Shown here: piece after piece, positions 42,962 through 51,943 of the stretch | How the letters are laid out: each line of letters opens with the position of its first letter | Numbering within the stretch: position 1 is the first letter of the stretch | The notes under the pieces: generated by a model | What the model saw: the letters and a program-made list of their open reading frames with translations, nothing else | What the model was told of the DNA's origin: nothing | The model's database searches: none | Position numbers and translations under genes: made by a program | Origin: Alistipes sp. | GTDB lineage: Bacteria; Bacteroidota; Bacteroidia; Bacteroidales; Rikenellaceae | Direction of reading: 5' to 3' | DNA length: 64,000 bases | Assembly: GCA_021201825.1 (NCBI GenBank) | Contig: JAJQED010000023.1 | Location: 108,448 to 172,447 of the forward strand

Positions 42962-43765
42962 TTAAACGGTTTTTATGAATTCAGGATAGATCAGCGGATT
43001 TGCCGCCACTATCTGCCGCCCGAAGATATAATCGGGGCCCCCACAGTAATCCGTGACCACCGCACCGGCTTGCCGGGCTATAAATGCCCCTGCCGCCACA
43101 TCCCATGGGGAGAGGTTGACCTGGCAAAAGGCGTCGAACCGCCCGCACGCTACATACACCAGGTCGGCCGTTGCCGACCCGATACGTCGGATACCGTCTG
43201 TATTGCGCTGGTACCAAGCTATCTTGCCGAGGAAGCTTTCATCACCGGCCAATGCCCCGTAAGAGAATCCTACGGCTATCAGCGCATGGTCCATACTGTC
43301 GACTTTCGAGACCCGGATCGGTTCACCGTTAAGGTAGGCCGCAGAGTCTTTCCAGGCACAGAACAATTCGCCCAATGTAACTTCATAAACCGCCCCGAGA
43401 ACCACTTCGGGACCGTCCATCAGGGCGATACTTACGCAGTACGGCGGCAATCCGTGGACAAAATTGGTAGTCCCGTCGAGCGGGTCGATAACCCATTGCA
43501 TCCGCCCGTCGTTCCCTTTGGCCGTACCCTCCTCGGTTATGAAACCGGCACCGGGCACAAGAGATTCCAACCCCGCCACGATCATCATTTCGGCCTCCTT
43601 GTCCACGTAGGAAACGAGGTTGTGCGCCCCCTTGAACTCGACTTTGTCGAAAGTGAAAGTCTTGCGCTGGTCGGCTATAAATGCACCGGCCGCCCTGGCT
43701 ATTTCACAAACCCGGGAACAAATCTGCTTGTAATCGTTTATCTTATCTTCTTTTTGCATTGTCAT
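42962..43765 (-). CDS. Inositol monophosphatase family protein
   Basis: 267 residues from the ATG at 43765, whose ATGA overlaps the stop of the DUF389 gene upstream, indicating translational coupling. ATG 43759 is an alternative. The Mg2+ and phosphate site motifs are EEGTAKGNDGRMQWVIDPLDGTTNFVHGLP (GTTNF) and SPWDVAAGAFIARQAGAVVTD. Substrate may be inositol phosphate, or PAP/fructose bisphosphate-type molecules; the sequence does not decide. Confidence 0.9.
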   Translation of the reverse strand: MTMQKEDKINDYKQICSRVCEIARAAGAFIADQRKTFTFDKVEFKGAHNLVSYVDKEAEMMIVAGLESLVPGAGFITEEGTAKGNDGRMQWVIDPLDGTTNFVHGLPPYCVSIALMDGPEVVLGAVYEVTLGELFCAWKDSAAYLNGEPIRVSKVDSMDHALIAVGFSYGALAGDESFLGKIAWYQRNTDGIRRIGSATADLVYVACGRFDAFCQVNLSPWDVAAGAFIARQAGAVVTDYCGGPDYIFGRQIVAANPLIYPEFIKTV

Positions 43766-45141
43766 TCGACGAATATCCGGACCCGGCGGCTGCGTGTCCG
43801 GGTGCCGAGCCATTGTTCCAGCCGCTCGGTATCTATTTTTTTGGCGGCGTCTTCCCTGACCACGAAACAAACTACCAGGGTATCAACCGTGTTCCCGTTC
43901 CCGTCCCGGACGTATTGGCGGGACAAGGAGATGTTCTTGATGTTGTCCACCACGGCCCCGGCCTCCAGCGAGATATCATATGCCGGCAGGGTATCGGCGC
44001 TGAGCCTGCCAAGCTCCGATTCCATTTCGGAGATCTTCCGGTTCTTTTCCTCAAGCAGCTGGCTGTAACTTTGCTGGAGCGTATTTATGTCGATCCTGTC
44101 GTTCCCGTCCGACTGGCCGATAAAAAGCTCCGTATCTTTCAAGCCGTAGACCGGCAGCTGGGCGGAAATATTGTCGATCACGTCCTGCGCCAGCGGCTCG
44201 CCGATAAGCATGATATCAATCTGGGAGTTCTCCCGGTGGGACTTATATATTGTCTTATAATCGAGCACCTGGGTATTCCGGAAATTGAAAACCGTGGTTA
44301 CAAACCTCTCGGCATTGTTCTCGAAAATGGATTTGCGCACGATACGGTACGAAAGGAATATGCTGGGCACCAAGGTCAGGACGATGATAGCCATCATGTA
44401 GTTCTTGACTTTCCTTTCGCGCGATTTATCGAGGAATTCCTTTTTATGGTATTTCATGAACCTGACGATAATATAGGTCGCCAGGGCGATGAACACTGTA
44501 TTTATAAAGAAAAGGTACGCCCCTCCCACGAAAAAGTTCCATTGCCCGTTGGCGATACCGAAACCGGCCGTACAAAGCGGCGGCATCAGGGCGGTCGCAA
44601 TGGCGACCCCGGGAATGACCAACGTTGTCCTGTCCTTGCGGGACTGGGCCACGATACCGGCCAAGCCGCCGAAGAAAGCGATCAGCACATCGTATAGAGT
44701 CGGAGAGGTCCTGGCCAGCAGTTCGCTCTGGGCATGGCTCAACGGGGAGATAAAGAAATAGACGGTAGAAGCCACAATGCTCACCGAGACTATGAGCCCG
44801 AAGTTGCGAAGCGACCGCTTCATCAATTCGAAATCGTTTATCCCGAGCGACAGCCCGATACCCATAATGGGGCCCATCAGGGGAGAGATAAGCATGGCGC
44901 CGATCACCACGGCCGTGGAATTGACGTTAAGGCCGAGCGATGCGATGAACGTGGCGAAGATCAGGATCCAGAGGTTCGGCCCTGTGAAGACCACACCTTT
45001 GGAAATGTTCTCCACCACTTCCTCCTGCCGTGCCTTATCTTGGTCCAGGTCGAATTTCTCACGCAGGAAATGGCCGATCGCCCTTAGCCCGTGCGAAAGG
45101 CCGGAATCGTTTCGGTCGTTATTCTTCCCTTTCTGTGTCAT
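43762..45141 (-). CDS. DUF389 membrane protein (TIGR00341-like)
   Basis: 459 residues with six or so membrane segments from about 50 to 250: ILIFATFIASLGLNVNSTAVVIGAMLISPLMGPIMGIGLS is the DUF389 signature. A soluble C-terminal part of about 200 residues contains a coiled-coil stretch (QSYSQLLEEKNRKISEMESELG). The family is widespread but of unknown function. Overlaps rsmI by 23 bases and the inositol monophosphatase gene by 4. Confidence 0.9.
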   Translation of the reverse strand: MTQKGKNNDRNDSGLSHGLRAIGHFLREKFDLDQDKARQEEVVENISKGVVFTGPNLWILIFATFIASLGLNVNSTAVVIGAMLISPLMGPIMGIGLSLGINDFELMKRSLRNFGLIVSVSIVASTVYFFISPLSHAQSELLARTSPTLYDVLIAFFGGLAGIVAQSRKDRTTLVIPGVAIATALMPPLCTAGFGIANGQWNFFVGGAYLFFINTVFIALATYIIVRFMKYHKKEFLDKSRERKVKNYMMAIIVLTLVPSIFLSYRIVRKSIFENNAERFVTTVFNFRNTQVLDYKTIYKSHRENSQIDIMLIGEPLAQDVIDNISAQLPVYGLKDTELFIGQSDGNDRIDINTLQQSYSQLLEEKNRKISEMESELGRLSADTLPAYDISLEAGAVVDNIKNISLSRQYVRDGNGNTVDTLVVCFVVREDAAKKIDTERLEQWLGTRTRSRRVRIFVE

Positions 45142-45835
45142 TCTCTTTACCGGATTTATTACGTTCGCTGTTGCCCGCCACCACGATTACGAATTCCCCG
45201 CGGGGTTCGTGCTCCCCGAACCAGCCCGACAGCTCCGACAAACTACCCCGCACGGTTTGCTCGAATTTTTTGGTCAGCTCCCTCGAAACGGACGCCTGCC
45301 TGTCGGGGCCCAATACCTCGGCCAGCTGGGATAAGGTTTTCCGGACCCTGTACGGCGATTCATAAAACACCATCGTGCGGGTCTCGTTTTGCAATTCCCC
45401 CAACCGTTTGTTGCGCCCCTTTTTGTGGGGCAGGAAACCCTCGAAACAGAACCTGTCGCACGGAAGCCCGCTTTGAACGAGCGCGGGTATCAGCGCGGTC
45501 GCACCCGGCAGGGTCTCCACCTCGATCCCTTTTTCGACGCATGTACGGACAAGCAGGAACCCGGGGTCCGAGATTCCCGGTGTGCCGGCATCAGAGACCA
45601 GGGCTACGCTCTGTCCCTGCGCTATCTTTTCGGAGACCATCTCCACCGTCGCATGTTCGTTGAACTTATGGTGCGAGACTATCTTTTTTTCGATCCCGAG
45701 GTGTTTCAACAGGAAAGCGGTCGTGCGCGTATCTTCGGCAAGGACCAGGTCAACATGCGAGAGTACGGCCACCGCCCGGACGGTAATATCGTCGAGGTTG
45801 CCGATCGGAGTTGGGACCACGTAGAGTTTCGACAT
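45119..45835 (-). CDS. rsmI: 16S rRNA (cytidine1402-2'-O)-methyltransferase
   Basis: 238 residues. Methylates the 2'-O of C1402 in the ribosomal P site using S-adenosylmethionine. Motifs: LYVVPTPIGNLDDITVRAV, VLAEDTRTTAFLLKHLGI, VALVSDAGTPGISDPGFLLVR and LPGATALIPALVQSGLP, then GFLPHKKGRN and FYESPYRVRKTL. Gene order: 16 bases downstream of the conserved hypothetical gene, overlapping DUF389 by 23 bases. Confidence 0.95.
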   Translation of the reverse strand: MSKLYVVPTPIGNLDDITVRAVAVLSHVDLVLAEDTRTTAFLLKHLGIEKKIVSHHKFNEHATVEMVSEKIAQGQSVALVSDAGTPGISDPGFLLVRTCVEKGIEVETLPGATALIPALVQSGLPCDRFCFEGFLPHKKGRNKRLGELQNETRTMVFYESPYRVRKTLSQLAEVLGPDRQASVSRELTKKFEQTVRGSLSELSGWFGEHEPRGEFVIVVAGNSERNKSGKENDTEREE

Positions 45836-45851
45836 GCCGGGACGCCCTTTG

Positions 45852-46742
45852 TCAGGAAAGTTTCCTTGTCAACAGGTCTATAATAAGCTTGACTGCCTCG
45901 TTGTCGGGGTTCCAGTTAAAATTCTCATGTATATAAATCAATGCCTCGTCCAGATCGTCGAACCCGTCGAGAGTAGCCATTACGCTTTCGTATACGGTAG
46001 AATCCCCGTCGAAAAGGTTGCGTATGATCAGGAACTTGTCATTGATGCCGATGGCTTTGCGTATCCCGTCCACTTTCCCTGAACCTATTACCGATGCGAC
46101 GTCCGCTTTCTGCCCCTGTCCGGAATAGACATCCCCGACGGTCTGGCCGCCGTTACCCAAAACGTCCCCGAGTACCTGCACGGGCTCTTCCGATACAGCG
46201 GGCGGCGCCACGGGCTGAGAAGCCGGGGACGGCACTACCGGAGCGGCAACGGGCGGGGTTTGTTCCGGGGCTTTTACTGGCGCCGGTTCGTCACCGTACA
46301 GGGATAAAATGGCTTTCTTGTCGAGCTTCGGCTTAACGGGCAATTCCGCCTCCCCGAACAGGATGTTCTCTTTGAATTCGGCCGTCTCGTCCTGCGAATT
46401 AACTATACAGGAGGGCTCGACCGGCGTTCCGTCGGCTTCGACCGCCAGCGGGGTTTCGGTAAGGTCTATACTTACTTCTACCGTTTGATTGGATACAGGC
46501 TCATCCGGGAGTGTGTCAGGTTGCGGAGCTGACAGGACTGTCGCCGGCTGCGGAGTTATTTCAGGAGCGGGAACTTTTATTTCGTCTGCCGGGGTTTCCG
46601 GCCGGCCGGCATATTTTACTTCCGTATAAATGCGCCGCAGGTTTTCCAGCACCATATCCTTTTCGATCTCGGGGACATCCCCGCCGTTCCAGCTTTCGAT
46701 AACCTTACCCGTGAGTCGGAGCAAATCCAGTGTATTTTTCAT
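45852..46742 (-). CDS. Conserved Bacteroidales hypothetical protein, Pro-rich linker
   Basis: 296 residues, no signal peptide or membrane segment. A short helical N-terminus (about 1-42) leads into a long Pro/Ala/Val/Glu-rich region (45-205, disordered) and a compact C-terminal domain of about 70 residues (AIGINDKFLIIRNLFDGDSTVYESVMATLDGFDDLDEALIYIHENF). That C-terminal part recurs in Bacteroidales proteins I remember as unnamed. No function can be given. It has its own strong promoter and heads the six-gene cluster ending at 41016. Confidence 0.78.
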   Translation of the reverse strand: MKNTLDLLRLTGKVIESWNGGDVPEIEKDMVLENLRRIYTEVKYAGRPETPADEIKVPAPEITPQPATVLSAPQPDTLPDEPVSNQTVEVSIDLTETPLAVEADGTPVEPSCIVNSQDETAEFKENILFGEAELPVKPKLDKKAILSLYGDEPAPVKAPEQTPPVAAPVVPSPASQPVAPPAVSEEPVQVLGDVLGNGGQTVGDVYSGQGQKADVASVIGSGKVDGIRKAIGINDKFLIIRNLFDGDSTVYESVMATLDGFDDLDEALIYIHENFNWNPDNEAVKLIIDLLTRKLS

Positions 46743-46775
46743 ATCTGAGCCGTTTTATCCTCTGTTAGACGGTCT

Positions 46776-46806
46776 CAAAGTTACATTTATTCCGACTATT
46801 ATCCAA
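46776..46806 (-). promoter_or_regulatory. Promoter of the six-gene minus-strand cluster
   Basis: Minus strand: TTG (46806-46804), 20 bases, TAACTTTG (46783-46776), a complete consensus match. Leader about 27 nt to the ATG at 46742. Confidence 0.7.
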
Positions 46807-46961
46807 CCCCGGACCTCTTTCGCCATACGGGATACGGTCGTTTTATCAACCCGCACGGGAACCACTCCCGAAGCCATATTTTACTTTGCCCGTAAAAAAC
46901 GGAACCCGTACATCACAGATTTTGACACGGGGAGTATTATTTTTTTATTAAATTAATTATT

Positions 46962-46969
46962 TATATTTG
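46962..46969 (+). promoter_or_regulatory. -7 element for the NYN-CSD gene
   Basis: TATATTTG, exact consensus, in an A/T-rich stretch; leader about 65 nt to 47043. The 300-base gap 46743-47042 holds this and the opposite promoter; I see nothing else in it. Confidence 0.5.
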
Positions 46970-47042
46970 TGACCTACTATCGAAAGTTATTATTCAAGTA
47001 CAATATAATTATTAGTTACATCACACTACGTTTATAGTACCC

Positions 47043-47933
47043 ATGACAAATTCGAATTCACCGCTCCGAATCGGAGTGTTTTATGATGGTAACTTCCTGC
47101 TCCACGCCTCTAACTATTACAATTACTTCCACAGCCAGAGACGCAGGTTGAGCATAGGAGGGCTTCAGGAGTATATAAAGAAACGCGTCGCCGAGGAGGA
47201 GGATTACGATCCGCGGCGGTGCCACATCGTCGAATCGCATTACTTCCGGGGCAGGATCAACGCAGCCGAGGCTTCGCAGCGGGGCAACCAACTTTACAAT
47301 GACCGCGTTTTTGAGGACATCCTTATGGCCGAGGGCATCTCTACCCACTATCTGCCGCTCAGGAATTTCTCGGGCCGCAAGGAAGAACGGGGTATCGACG
47401 TATGGCTTTCGCTCGAGGTGTTCGAGTTCGCCATCACCCATCGCATCGACGTCGCCGTACTAATAGTTTCGGATACGGACTACGCCCCATTGTTACGCAA
47501 ACTGACCTCTCTCGGTACCCGGGTGATGCTTTTGAGCTGGGAGTTCGACTATACGAACGACGACGGGGTCAAGGTCGTGACCAAAACCTCGCACGAGTTG
47601 TTACAGTTGGCAACCTACCCCATCCCTATGCATGACGAGATCGAGGACGGGCTGGAGGACCACGACCCGGACATTACGGCGCTATTCGTGGACAGTGAGG
47701 CGCGCGACGAGGAGCCGGGCCATAACGACAAACCCCGCGAGCGCAGCGAGATCCTGAGCATCAAGAACGGCTTCGGCTTCGTGAAATACCCGAACAACAA
47801 CCTGTATTTCCATATGCAGGATGTGATCGGGGATTTCTTCGAGCTTGCTCCCGGCGACCCGGTAGAATTCGTGATCGCCAAGAACCAGCAGAAGCAGGAC
47901 GTAGCCAAGAGCGTACGCAAACTTACGGACTGA
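47043..47933 (+). CDS. NYN-domain (PIN-like) protein with C-terminal cold-shock domain
   Basis: 296 residues. The NYN domain (about 8-190) starts RIGVFYDGNFLL, with acidic residues at the expected positions (Asp in FYDGN; GIDVWLSLEVFEF; VSDTDYAPLLRKLTSLGTRVMLLS). Such domains are predicted RNA nucleases. After an acidic linker, residues about 230-296 form a cold-shock-like RNA-binding barrel (ILSIKNGFGFVKYPNNNLYFHMQDV), whose GFGFV and YFHMQDV correspond to RNP1 and RNP2. An RNA-processing role is likely. Followed by a terminator. Confidence 0.9.
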   Translation: MTNSNSPLRIGVFYDGNFLLHASNYYNYFHSQRRRLSIGGLQEYIKKRVAEEEDYDPRRCHIVESHYFRGRINAAEASQRGNQLYNDRVFEDILMAEGISTHYLPLRNFSGRKEERGIDVWLSLEVFEFAITHRIDVAVLIVSDTDYAPLLRKLTSLGTRVMLLSWEFDYTNDDGVKVVTKTSHELLQLATYPIPMHDEIEDGLEDHDPDITALFVDSEARDEEPGHNDKPRERSEILSIKNGFGFVKYPNNNLYFHMQDVIGDFFELAPGDPVEFVIAKNQQKQDVAKSVRKLTD

Positions 47934-47955
47934 TAATATTTACCGTGATCCATAT

Positions 47956-47988
47956 AAACCCCGGCCTTTGGAGGCCGGGGTTTTTGTT
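47956..47988 (+). terminator. Intrinsic terminator after the NYN-CSD gene
   Basis: Perfect 12-bp stem (47956-47967 with 47972-47983), TTGG loop, and a T-rich tail. Confidence 0.88.
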
Positions 47989-48033
47989 TGCCAAGGCCGG
48001 TCGGGCGAGGGAGATAGTTAGGGTTAATTTGAC

Positions 48034-48041
48034 TATATTTG
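48034..48041 (+). promoter_or_regulatory. -7 element for ychF
   Basis: TATATTTG, exact consensus, 29 bases before the ATG at 48071. Confidence 0.55.
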
Positions 48042-48070
48042 CCCTTTGTTAAAACCAGATCGCTGAATTT

Positions 48071-49174
48071 ATGGCATTACAATGCGGCATAGTCGGGCTG
48101 CCCAATGTGGGGAAGTCCACCCTTTTCAACTGTTTATCCAACGCCAAGGCCCAGGCGGCCAATTTCCCTTTCTGTACGATCGAACCTAACGTGGGTGTGA
48201 TCACGGTGCCGGACGAGCGGCTGGTAGAACTGGCCCGTATCGACAACCCGAAAAAGGTGATCCCGACTACCATCGAGATAGTGGATATAGCCGGACTGGT
48301 GAAAGGAGCATCCAAAGGAGAAGGGCTCGGGAATAAATTCCTCGGGAACATCCGTAACACGGACGCCATCATCCATGTGCTGCGGTGTTTCGAGAACGAT
48401 AATATAACGCATGTCGACGGCAGTATCGACCCGGTGAGGGACAAGGAGATAATCGACACCGAATTGCAGCTGCGCGACCTGGAAACGGTGGAGGGCCGTA
48501 TCGGCAAAATACAGAAACAGGCCCAGACCGGCGGGGACAAGGCCGCTAAAAGGATGTACGATATCCTGTTAAAATACAAGGAAGCTCTCGAGCAGGGCCG
48601 CAACGCCCGGACCGTGGAGATAGATAACCGCGAGGATAAAAAACTGGTGGACGAGCTTACCCTGCTGACCGACAAGCCGGTGCTTTACGTCTGCAATGTA
48701 GACGAAGCCAGTGCCGCGGCGGGTAACCGGTTCGTGGAAGCCGTACGGGAATCGGTAAAAGGGGAAAATGCGGAGATATTGGTGGTAGCCGCCGCGACCG
48801 AGGCGGACATAGCCGAACTGGAAACGCACGAGGAACGGCAGATGTTCCTCGAAGAAGCAGGCCTTAGTGAGAGCGGGGTAAGCAGGCTGATAAAAGCCGC
48901 GTACAAACTGCTCGACCTGGAGACTTATTTCACTACCGGACCGGACGAGACCCGTGCATGGACCTATCCCAAAGGCACCAAAGCACCACAGGCCGCCGGG
49001 ATAATCCATACCGATTTCGAACGGGGCTTTATCCGTGCGGAGGTAATCAAATACGACGATTACGTAACGCTCGGCTCGGAAAAAGCGTGCCGCGAATCGG
49101 GCAAGATAGCCATCGAGGGCAAGGATTACACCGTGCAGGACGGGGATATAATGCACTTCCTGTTCAACGTTTAG
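48071..49174 (+). CDS. ychF: Redox-regulated ATPase YchF (Obg family)
   Basis: 367 residues, the usual size. Ribosome-associated P-loop NTPase that prefers ATP. G1 loop GLPNVGKST at 8-16, G3-type IVDIAGLVKGASKGEGLGNKFL, NVDEA near 213 in place of the G4 NKxD (as in YchF), helical coiled-coil insert, and C-terminal TGS domain (TYFTTGPDETRAWTYPKGTKAPQAAGIIHTDFERGFI). GNAT gene follows after 3 bases. Confidence 0.97.
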   Translation: MALQCGIVGLPNVGKSTLFNCLSNAKAQAANFPFCTIEPNVGVITVPDERLVELARIDNPKKVIPTTIEIVDIAGLVKGASKGEGLGNKFLGNIRNTDAIIHVLRCFENDNITHVDGSIDPVRDKEIIDTELQLRDLETVEGRIGKIQKQAQTGGDKAAKRMYDILLKYKEALEQGRNARTVEIDNREDKKLVDELTLLTDKPVLYVCNVDEASAAAGNRFVEAVRESVKGENAEILVVAAATEADIAELETHEERQMFLEEAGLSESGVSRLIKAAYKLLDLETYFTTGPDETRAWTYPKGTKAPQAAGIIHTDFERGFIRAEVIKYDDYVTLGSEKACRESGKIAIEGKDYTVQDGDIMHFLFNV

Positions 49175-49177
49175 CCG

Positions 49178-49669
49178 ATGCCGGGAGCCATCGAAATACT
49201 TCCTGCTGAAACCGGGGACCTTGCCGGCATTCTCGAGGTGCAGCGGGCGGCGTTCATGCAGGAAGCCGAGCGGATCGGCGATTTCGATATCGCCCCGTTG
49301 CACCAGACCCTTGCCGGCATTTCGGAAGATTATAAACAGTACCAATTTTTTAAGGCTGCGGACGGCGGCAGGATCGTAGGGACCGTCAAGGCCCGGATAT
49401 CAGAAAACGGAGAATGCTGGCTCGGGCGGCTGGCGGTATTGCCCGAATACCATCGCCGGGGTATCGGCCGAAGTTTGGTATCATTTGCAGAGAGGCAGTT
49501 CCCCGATGCCCTAAAATTCGTTTTGTTCACCGAACCGGATAATACCCGGGCGCTAAATCTTTACTATTCGCTCGGCTACAAACTTTCCGGGGACTCCTTG
49601 GCCGACCCGCGTTCGGGCCTGCGGCTGGTAGAACTTACAAAAGACAACCGCCAAACCGATCGATCATAA
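49178..49669 (+). CDS. GNAT-family N-acetyltransferase
   Basis: 163 residues. Acetyl-CoA loop [24 protein letters not shown] fits the RxxGxG motif well. C-terminal [14 protein letters not shown]. Acceptor unknown. Begins 3 bases after ychF and 32 bases before gltX, so all three are likely in one transcript. Confidence 0.88.
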   Translation: MPGAIEILPAETGDLAGILEVQRAAFMQEAERIGDFDIAPLHQTLAGISEDYKQYQFFKAADGGRIVGTVKARISENGECWLGRLAVLPEYHRRGIGRSLVSFAERQFPDALKFVLFTEPDNTRALNLYYSLGYKLSGDSLADPRSGLRLVELTKDNRQTDRS

Positions 49670-49701
49670 ATTTACGCGACAACATTAATCTTTATAGAAA
49701 T

Positions 49702-51225
49702 ATGTCAGCAATAAGGGTAAGGTTCGCTCCCAGTCCGACGGGGCCCCTGCATATAGGCGGGGTACGCACGGCACTTTACAATTACCTTTTCGCCCGGCGG
49801 CACGGGGGAACGTTCATACTGAGGATCGAGGATACGGACTCCCAGCGTTATGTGGAGGGAGCGGAGAAATATATTACGGATTCGTTGAAGTGGTGCGGCA
49901 TCGAGGTGGACGAGGGTGTCGGCGTCGGAGGCCCGCACGAGCCCTACCGGCAGAGTGAACGCAGGGCAATATACCTGCAATATGCCCGGCAGCTCGTCCA
50001 ATCTGGGAATGCCTATTACTCTTTCGATTCGGCGGAATCGCTCGACAAACTTCGGGCGGAGGCCGAAGCCCGGGGCGAAGTTTTCGCCTATGATCACAGT
50101 GTCCGCGACGGCCTGGATAATTCCCTGAAATTAACCGCAGAAGAGGTGCAGGCGCGGATGGACCGGGGAGACCAGTGGGTGGTACGGTTCAAGATGCCGG
50201 TCGGCGAGGAGGTCGTGATGCAGGACCTAATTCGCGGGGAAGTCCGGGTGAACAGTTCCACGTTGGACGACAAGGTCCTTTACAAATCGGCCGACGGTCT
50301 GCCTACTTACCATCTTGCCAATATTGTGGATGACCACCTGATGGAAATAACCCATGTGATCCGGGGAGAGGAGTGGCTGCCGTCCCTGCCCTTGCATGTA
50401 CTTCTTTACCGTGCGTTCGGGTGGAGCGACAGCCAGCCGCAGTTCGCGCACTTACCGTTGTTGCTGAAACCCACCGGACAGGGCAAACTAAGTAAGCGGG
50501 ACGGCGACAAGATGGGGTTCCCCGTATTCCCGCTCCGATGGGTGTCTCCCACCGGCGAAATTTCACGGGGTTACCGGGAAGACGGATATTTCCCCGAGGC
50601 GTTTATCAACATGCTGGCCCTGTTGGGGTGGAACCCGGGAACGGAGCAGGAGATTTTCTCGATGGATGAATTGATCCGGGATTTCTCGCTGGAACGGGTC
50701 GGCAAATCCGGCGCGCGGTTCAGCCCGGACAAAGCCAAATGGTTCAATGCTCAATACCTGCACGCCAAGCCGGACGAAGAACTGGCAGCCATGTACCGAC
50801 CCGAGCTACTGGCAAAAGGGATAGATATCCCCATGGAAAAGATAACGCAGATCATTGGTCTTATAAAATCCCGGGCGACGTTCGTCAATGAATTCTGGGA
50901 GCTGTCCTCTTTCTTTTTCGAAGCTCCGCAGGAATACGACCCCAAAGCGGTACAGAAGTTCTGGAATGGGGACAATCCCGGGAGGATTAAGGAACTTTAC
51001 GCATTGCTCGAGCAGGCCGATGATTTTACGGCCGGGGCCCTGCATGATAAGGTCGCCGCATGGATCGAGGACAAGGGCTATCCGATGGGGCAGGTTATGA
51101 ACTGCCTGCGGCTCGCCCTGGTGGGAGCCTCCAAAGGGCCGGACCTGTTCGAAATCGTATCCTTTATCGGCAAGGAGCAGACCCTGAGTCGCATTGCCAA
51201 AGCATTGGAAGTATTGGCCAATTAA
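49702..51225 (+). CDS. gltX: Glutamyl-tRNA synthetase
   Basis: 507 residues. Charges tRNA(Glu). HIGH signature as [22 protein letters not shown] near the N-terminus; KMSKS loop as KLSKRDGDK beginning at Lys262; ARCEDTD-type block [20 protein letters not shown]. The C-terminal anticodon-binding domain is complete. Extra insertion around [23 protein letters not shown] is as in other Bacteroidota GltX. Confidence 0.97.
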   Translation: MSAIRVRFAPSPTGPLHIGGVRTALYNYLFARRHGGTFILRIEDTDSQRYVEGAEKYITDSLKWCGIEVDEGVGVGGPHEPYRQSERRAIYLQYARQLVQSGNAYYSFDSAESLDKLRAEAEARGEVFAYDHSVRDGLDNSLKLTAEEVQARMDRGDQWVVRFKMPVGEEVVMQDLIRGEVRVNSSTLDDKVLYKSADGLPTYHLANIVDDHLMEITHVIRGEEWLPSLPLHVLLYRAFGWSDSQPQFAHLPLLLKPTGQGKLSKRDGDKMGFPVFPLRWVSPTGEISRGYREDGYFPEAFINMLALLGWNPGTEQEIFSMDELIRDFSLERVGKSGARFSPDKAKWFNAQYLHAKPDEELAAMYRPELLAKGIDIPMEKITQIIGLIKSRATFVNEFWELSSFFFEAPQEYDPKAVQKFWNGDNPGRIKELYALLEQADDFTAGALHDKVAAWIEDKGYPMGQVMNCLRLALVGASKGPDLFEIVSFIGKEQTLSRIAKALEVLAN

Positions 51226-51264
51226 TAGCCCGTACCGGGTATGCCGGTTTTTATGCAAAAACAT

Positions 51265-51272
51265 TATCTTTG
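51265..51272 (+). promoter_or_regulatory. -7 element for the beta-barrel protein gene
   Basis: TATCTTTG, exact consensus, 26 bases before the ATG at 51299, inside the longer frame that starts at 51194; supports the shorter start. Confidence 0.55.
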
Positions 51273-51298
51273 GAATATTCATTTTAAATGCACCCGTT

Positions 51299-51934
51299 AT
51301 GAATAAGAAGATTGCCGCAGCCTTTATCCTTGTAAGCATATCATGGTTCACCGCCCGTGCCGACGGGGGATTGATCGAATTCGGCATTAAGGGCGGGGTG
51401 ACCACCCAGCGGGTCAACTTTTCGAATACCGCGCGGTATGACGGCGGGGATTACCTGCTCGGCTCGAGCACCCGCGGCGGATACCATTTGGGGATAATTT
51501 CCCGGATAAACCTTCCGCTGGTTCATTTCCAGCCCGAGATACTTTTCAACAATTCCGGTTACAGGATAAATTCCGTCATCGCCGGCGAAAGTTACGGGTC
51601 CAAGAGCATCGTGAGGGTAAGGACCGTGGAAGTTCCTGTGCTGGCGGGGATGCGGATGATGTGGCTTCGGCTGCAGGCCGGCCCCATGTTTACCGTTCTG
51701 ACGGAGGCCAAAACCAAAGACCGCGCCCTTATCCGGGATGTGCACGTAACGAAACCTTCGGTATCGTATTTGATCGGGTTAGGACTGGACTTGGGCAGGT
51801 TCAATGTGGACGTGCGGTTCAACGGCAATTTTTCAAAAACGACACAAAACATCCTGTATGACAACCGAACGATGGGCATCGACTACAAAAGCAAGAACAA
51901 GCAATGGATGTTCAGCGTAGGTTATATGTTTTAA
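51299..51934 (+). CDS. Outer membrane beta-barrel protein (PorT/OmpA-like barrel)
   Basis: 211 residues from the ATG at 51299, which begins the signal peptide MNKKIAAAFILVSISWFTARA. Body: alternating strands (IEFGIKGGVTTQRVNFSN; YHLGIISRINLPLVHFQPEILFNNSGYRI; VPVLAGMRMMWLRLQAGPMFTVL) and a C-terminal strand ending WMFSVGYMF with aromatic last residue, as in outer-membrane barrels (PF13568-like). Small barrel of about eight strands, role unknown. Precedes phoH by 9 bases. Confidence 0.85.
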   Translation: MNKKIAAAFILVSISWFTARADGGLIEFGIKGGVTTQRVNFSNTARYDGGDYLLGSSTRGGYHLGIISRINLPLVHFQPEILFNNSGYRINSVIAGESYGSKSIVRVRTVEVPVLAGMRMMWLRLQAGPMFTVLTEAKTKDRALIRDVHVTKPSVSYLIGLGLDLGRFNVDVRFNGNFSKTTQNILYDNRTMGIDYKSKNKQWMFSVGYMF

Positions 51935-51943
51935 GGGTATCCT

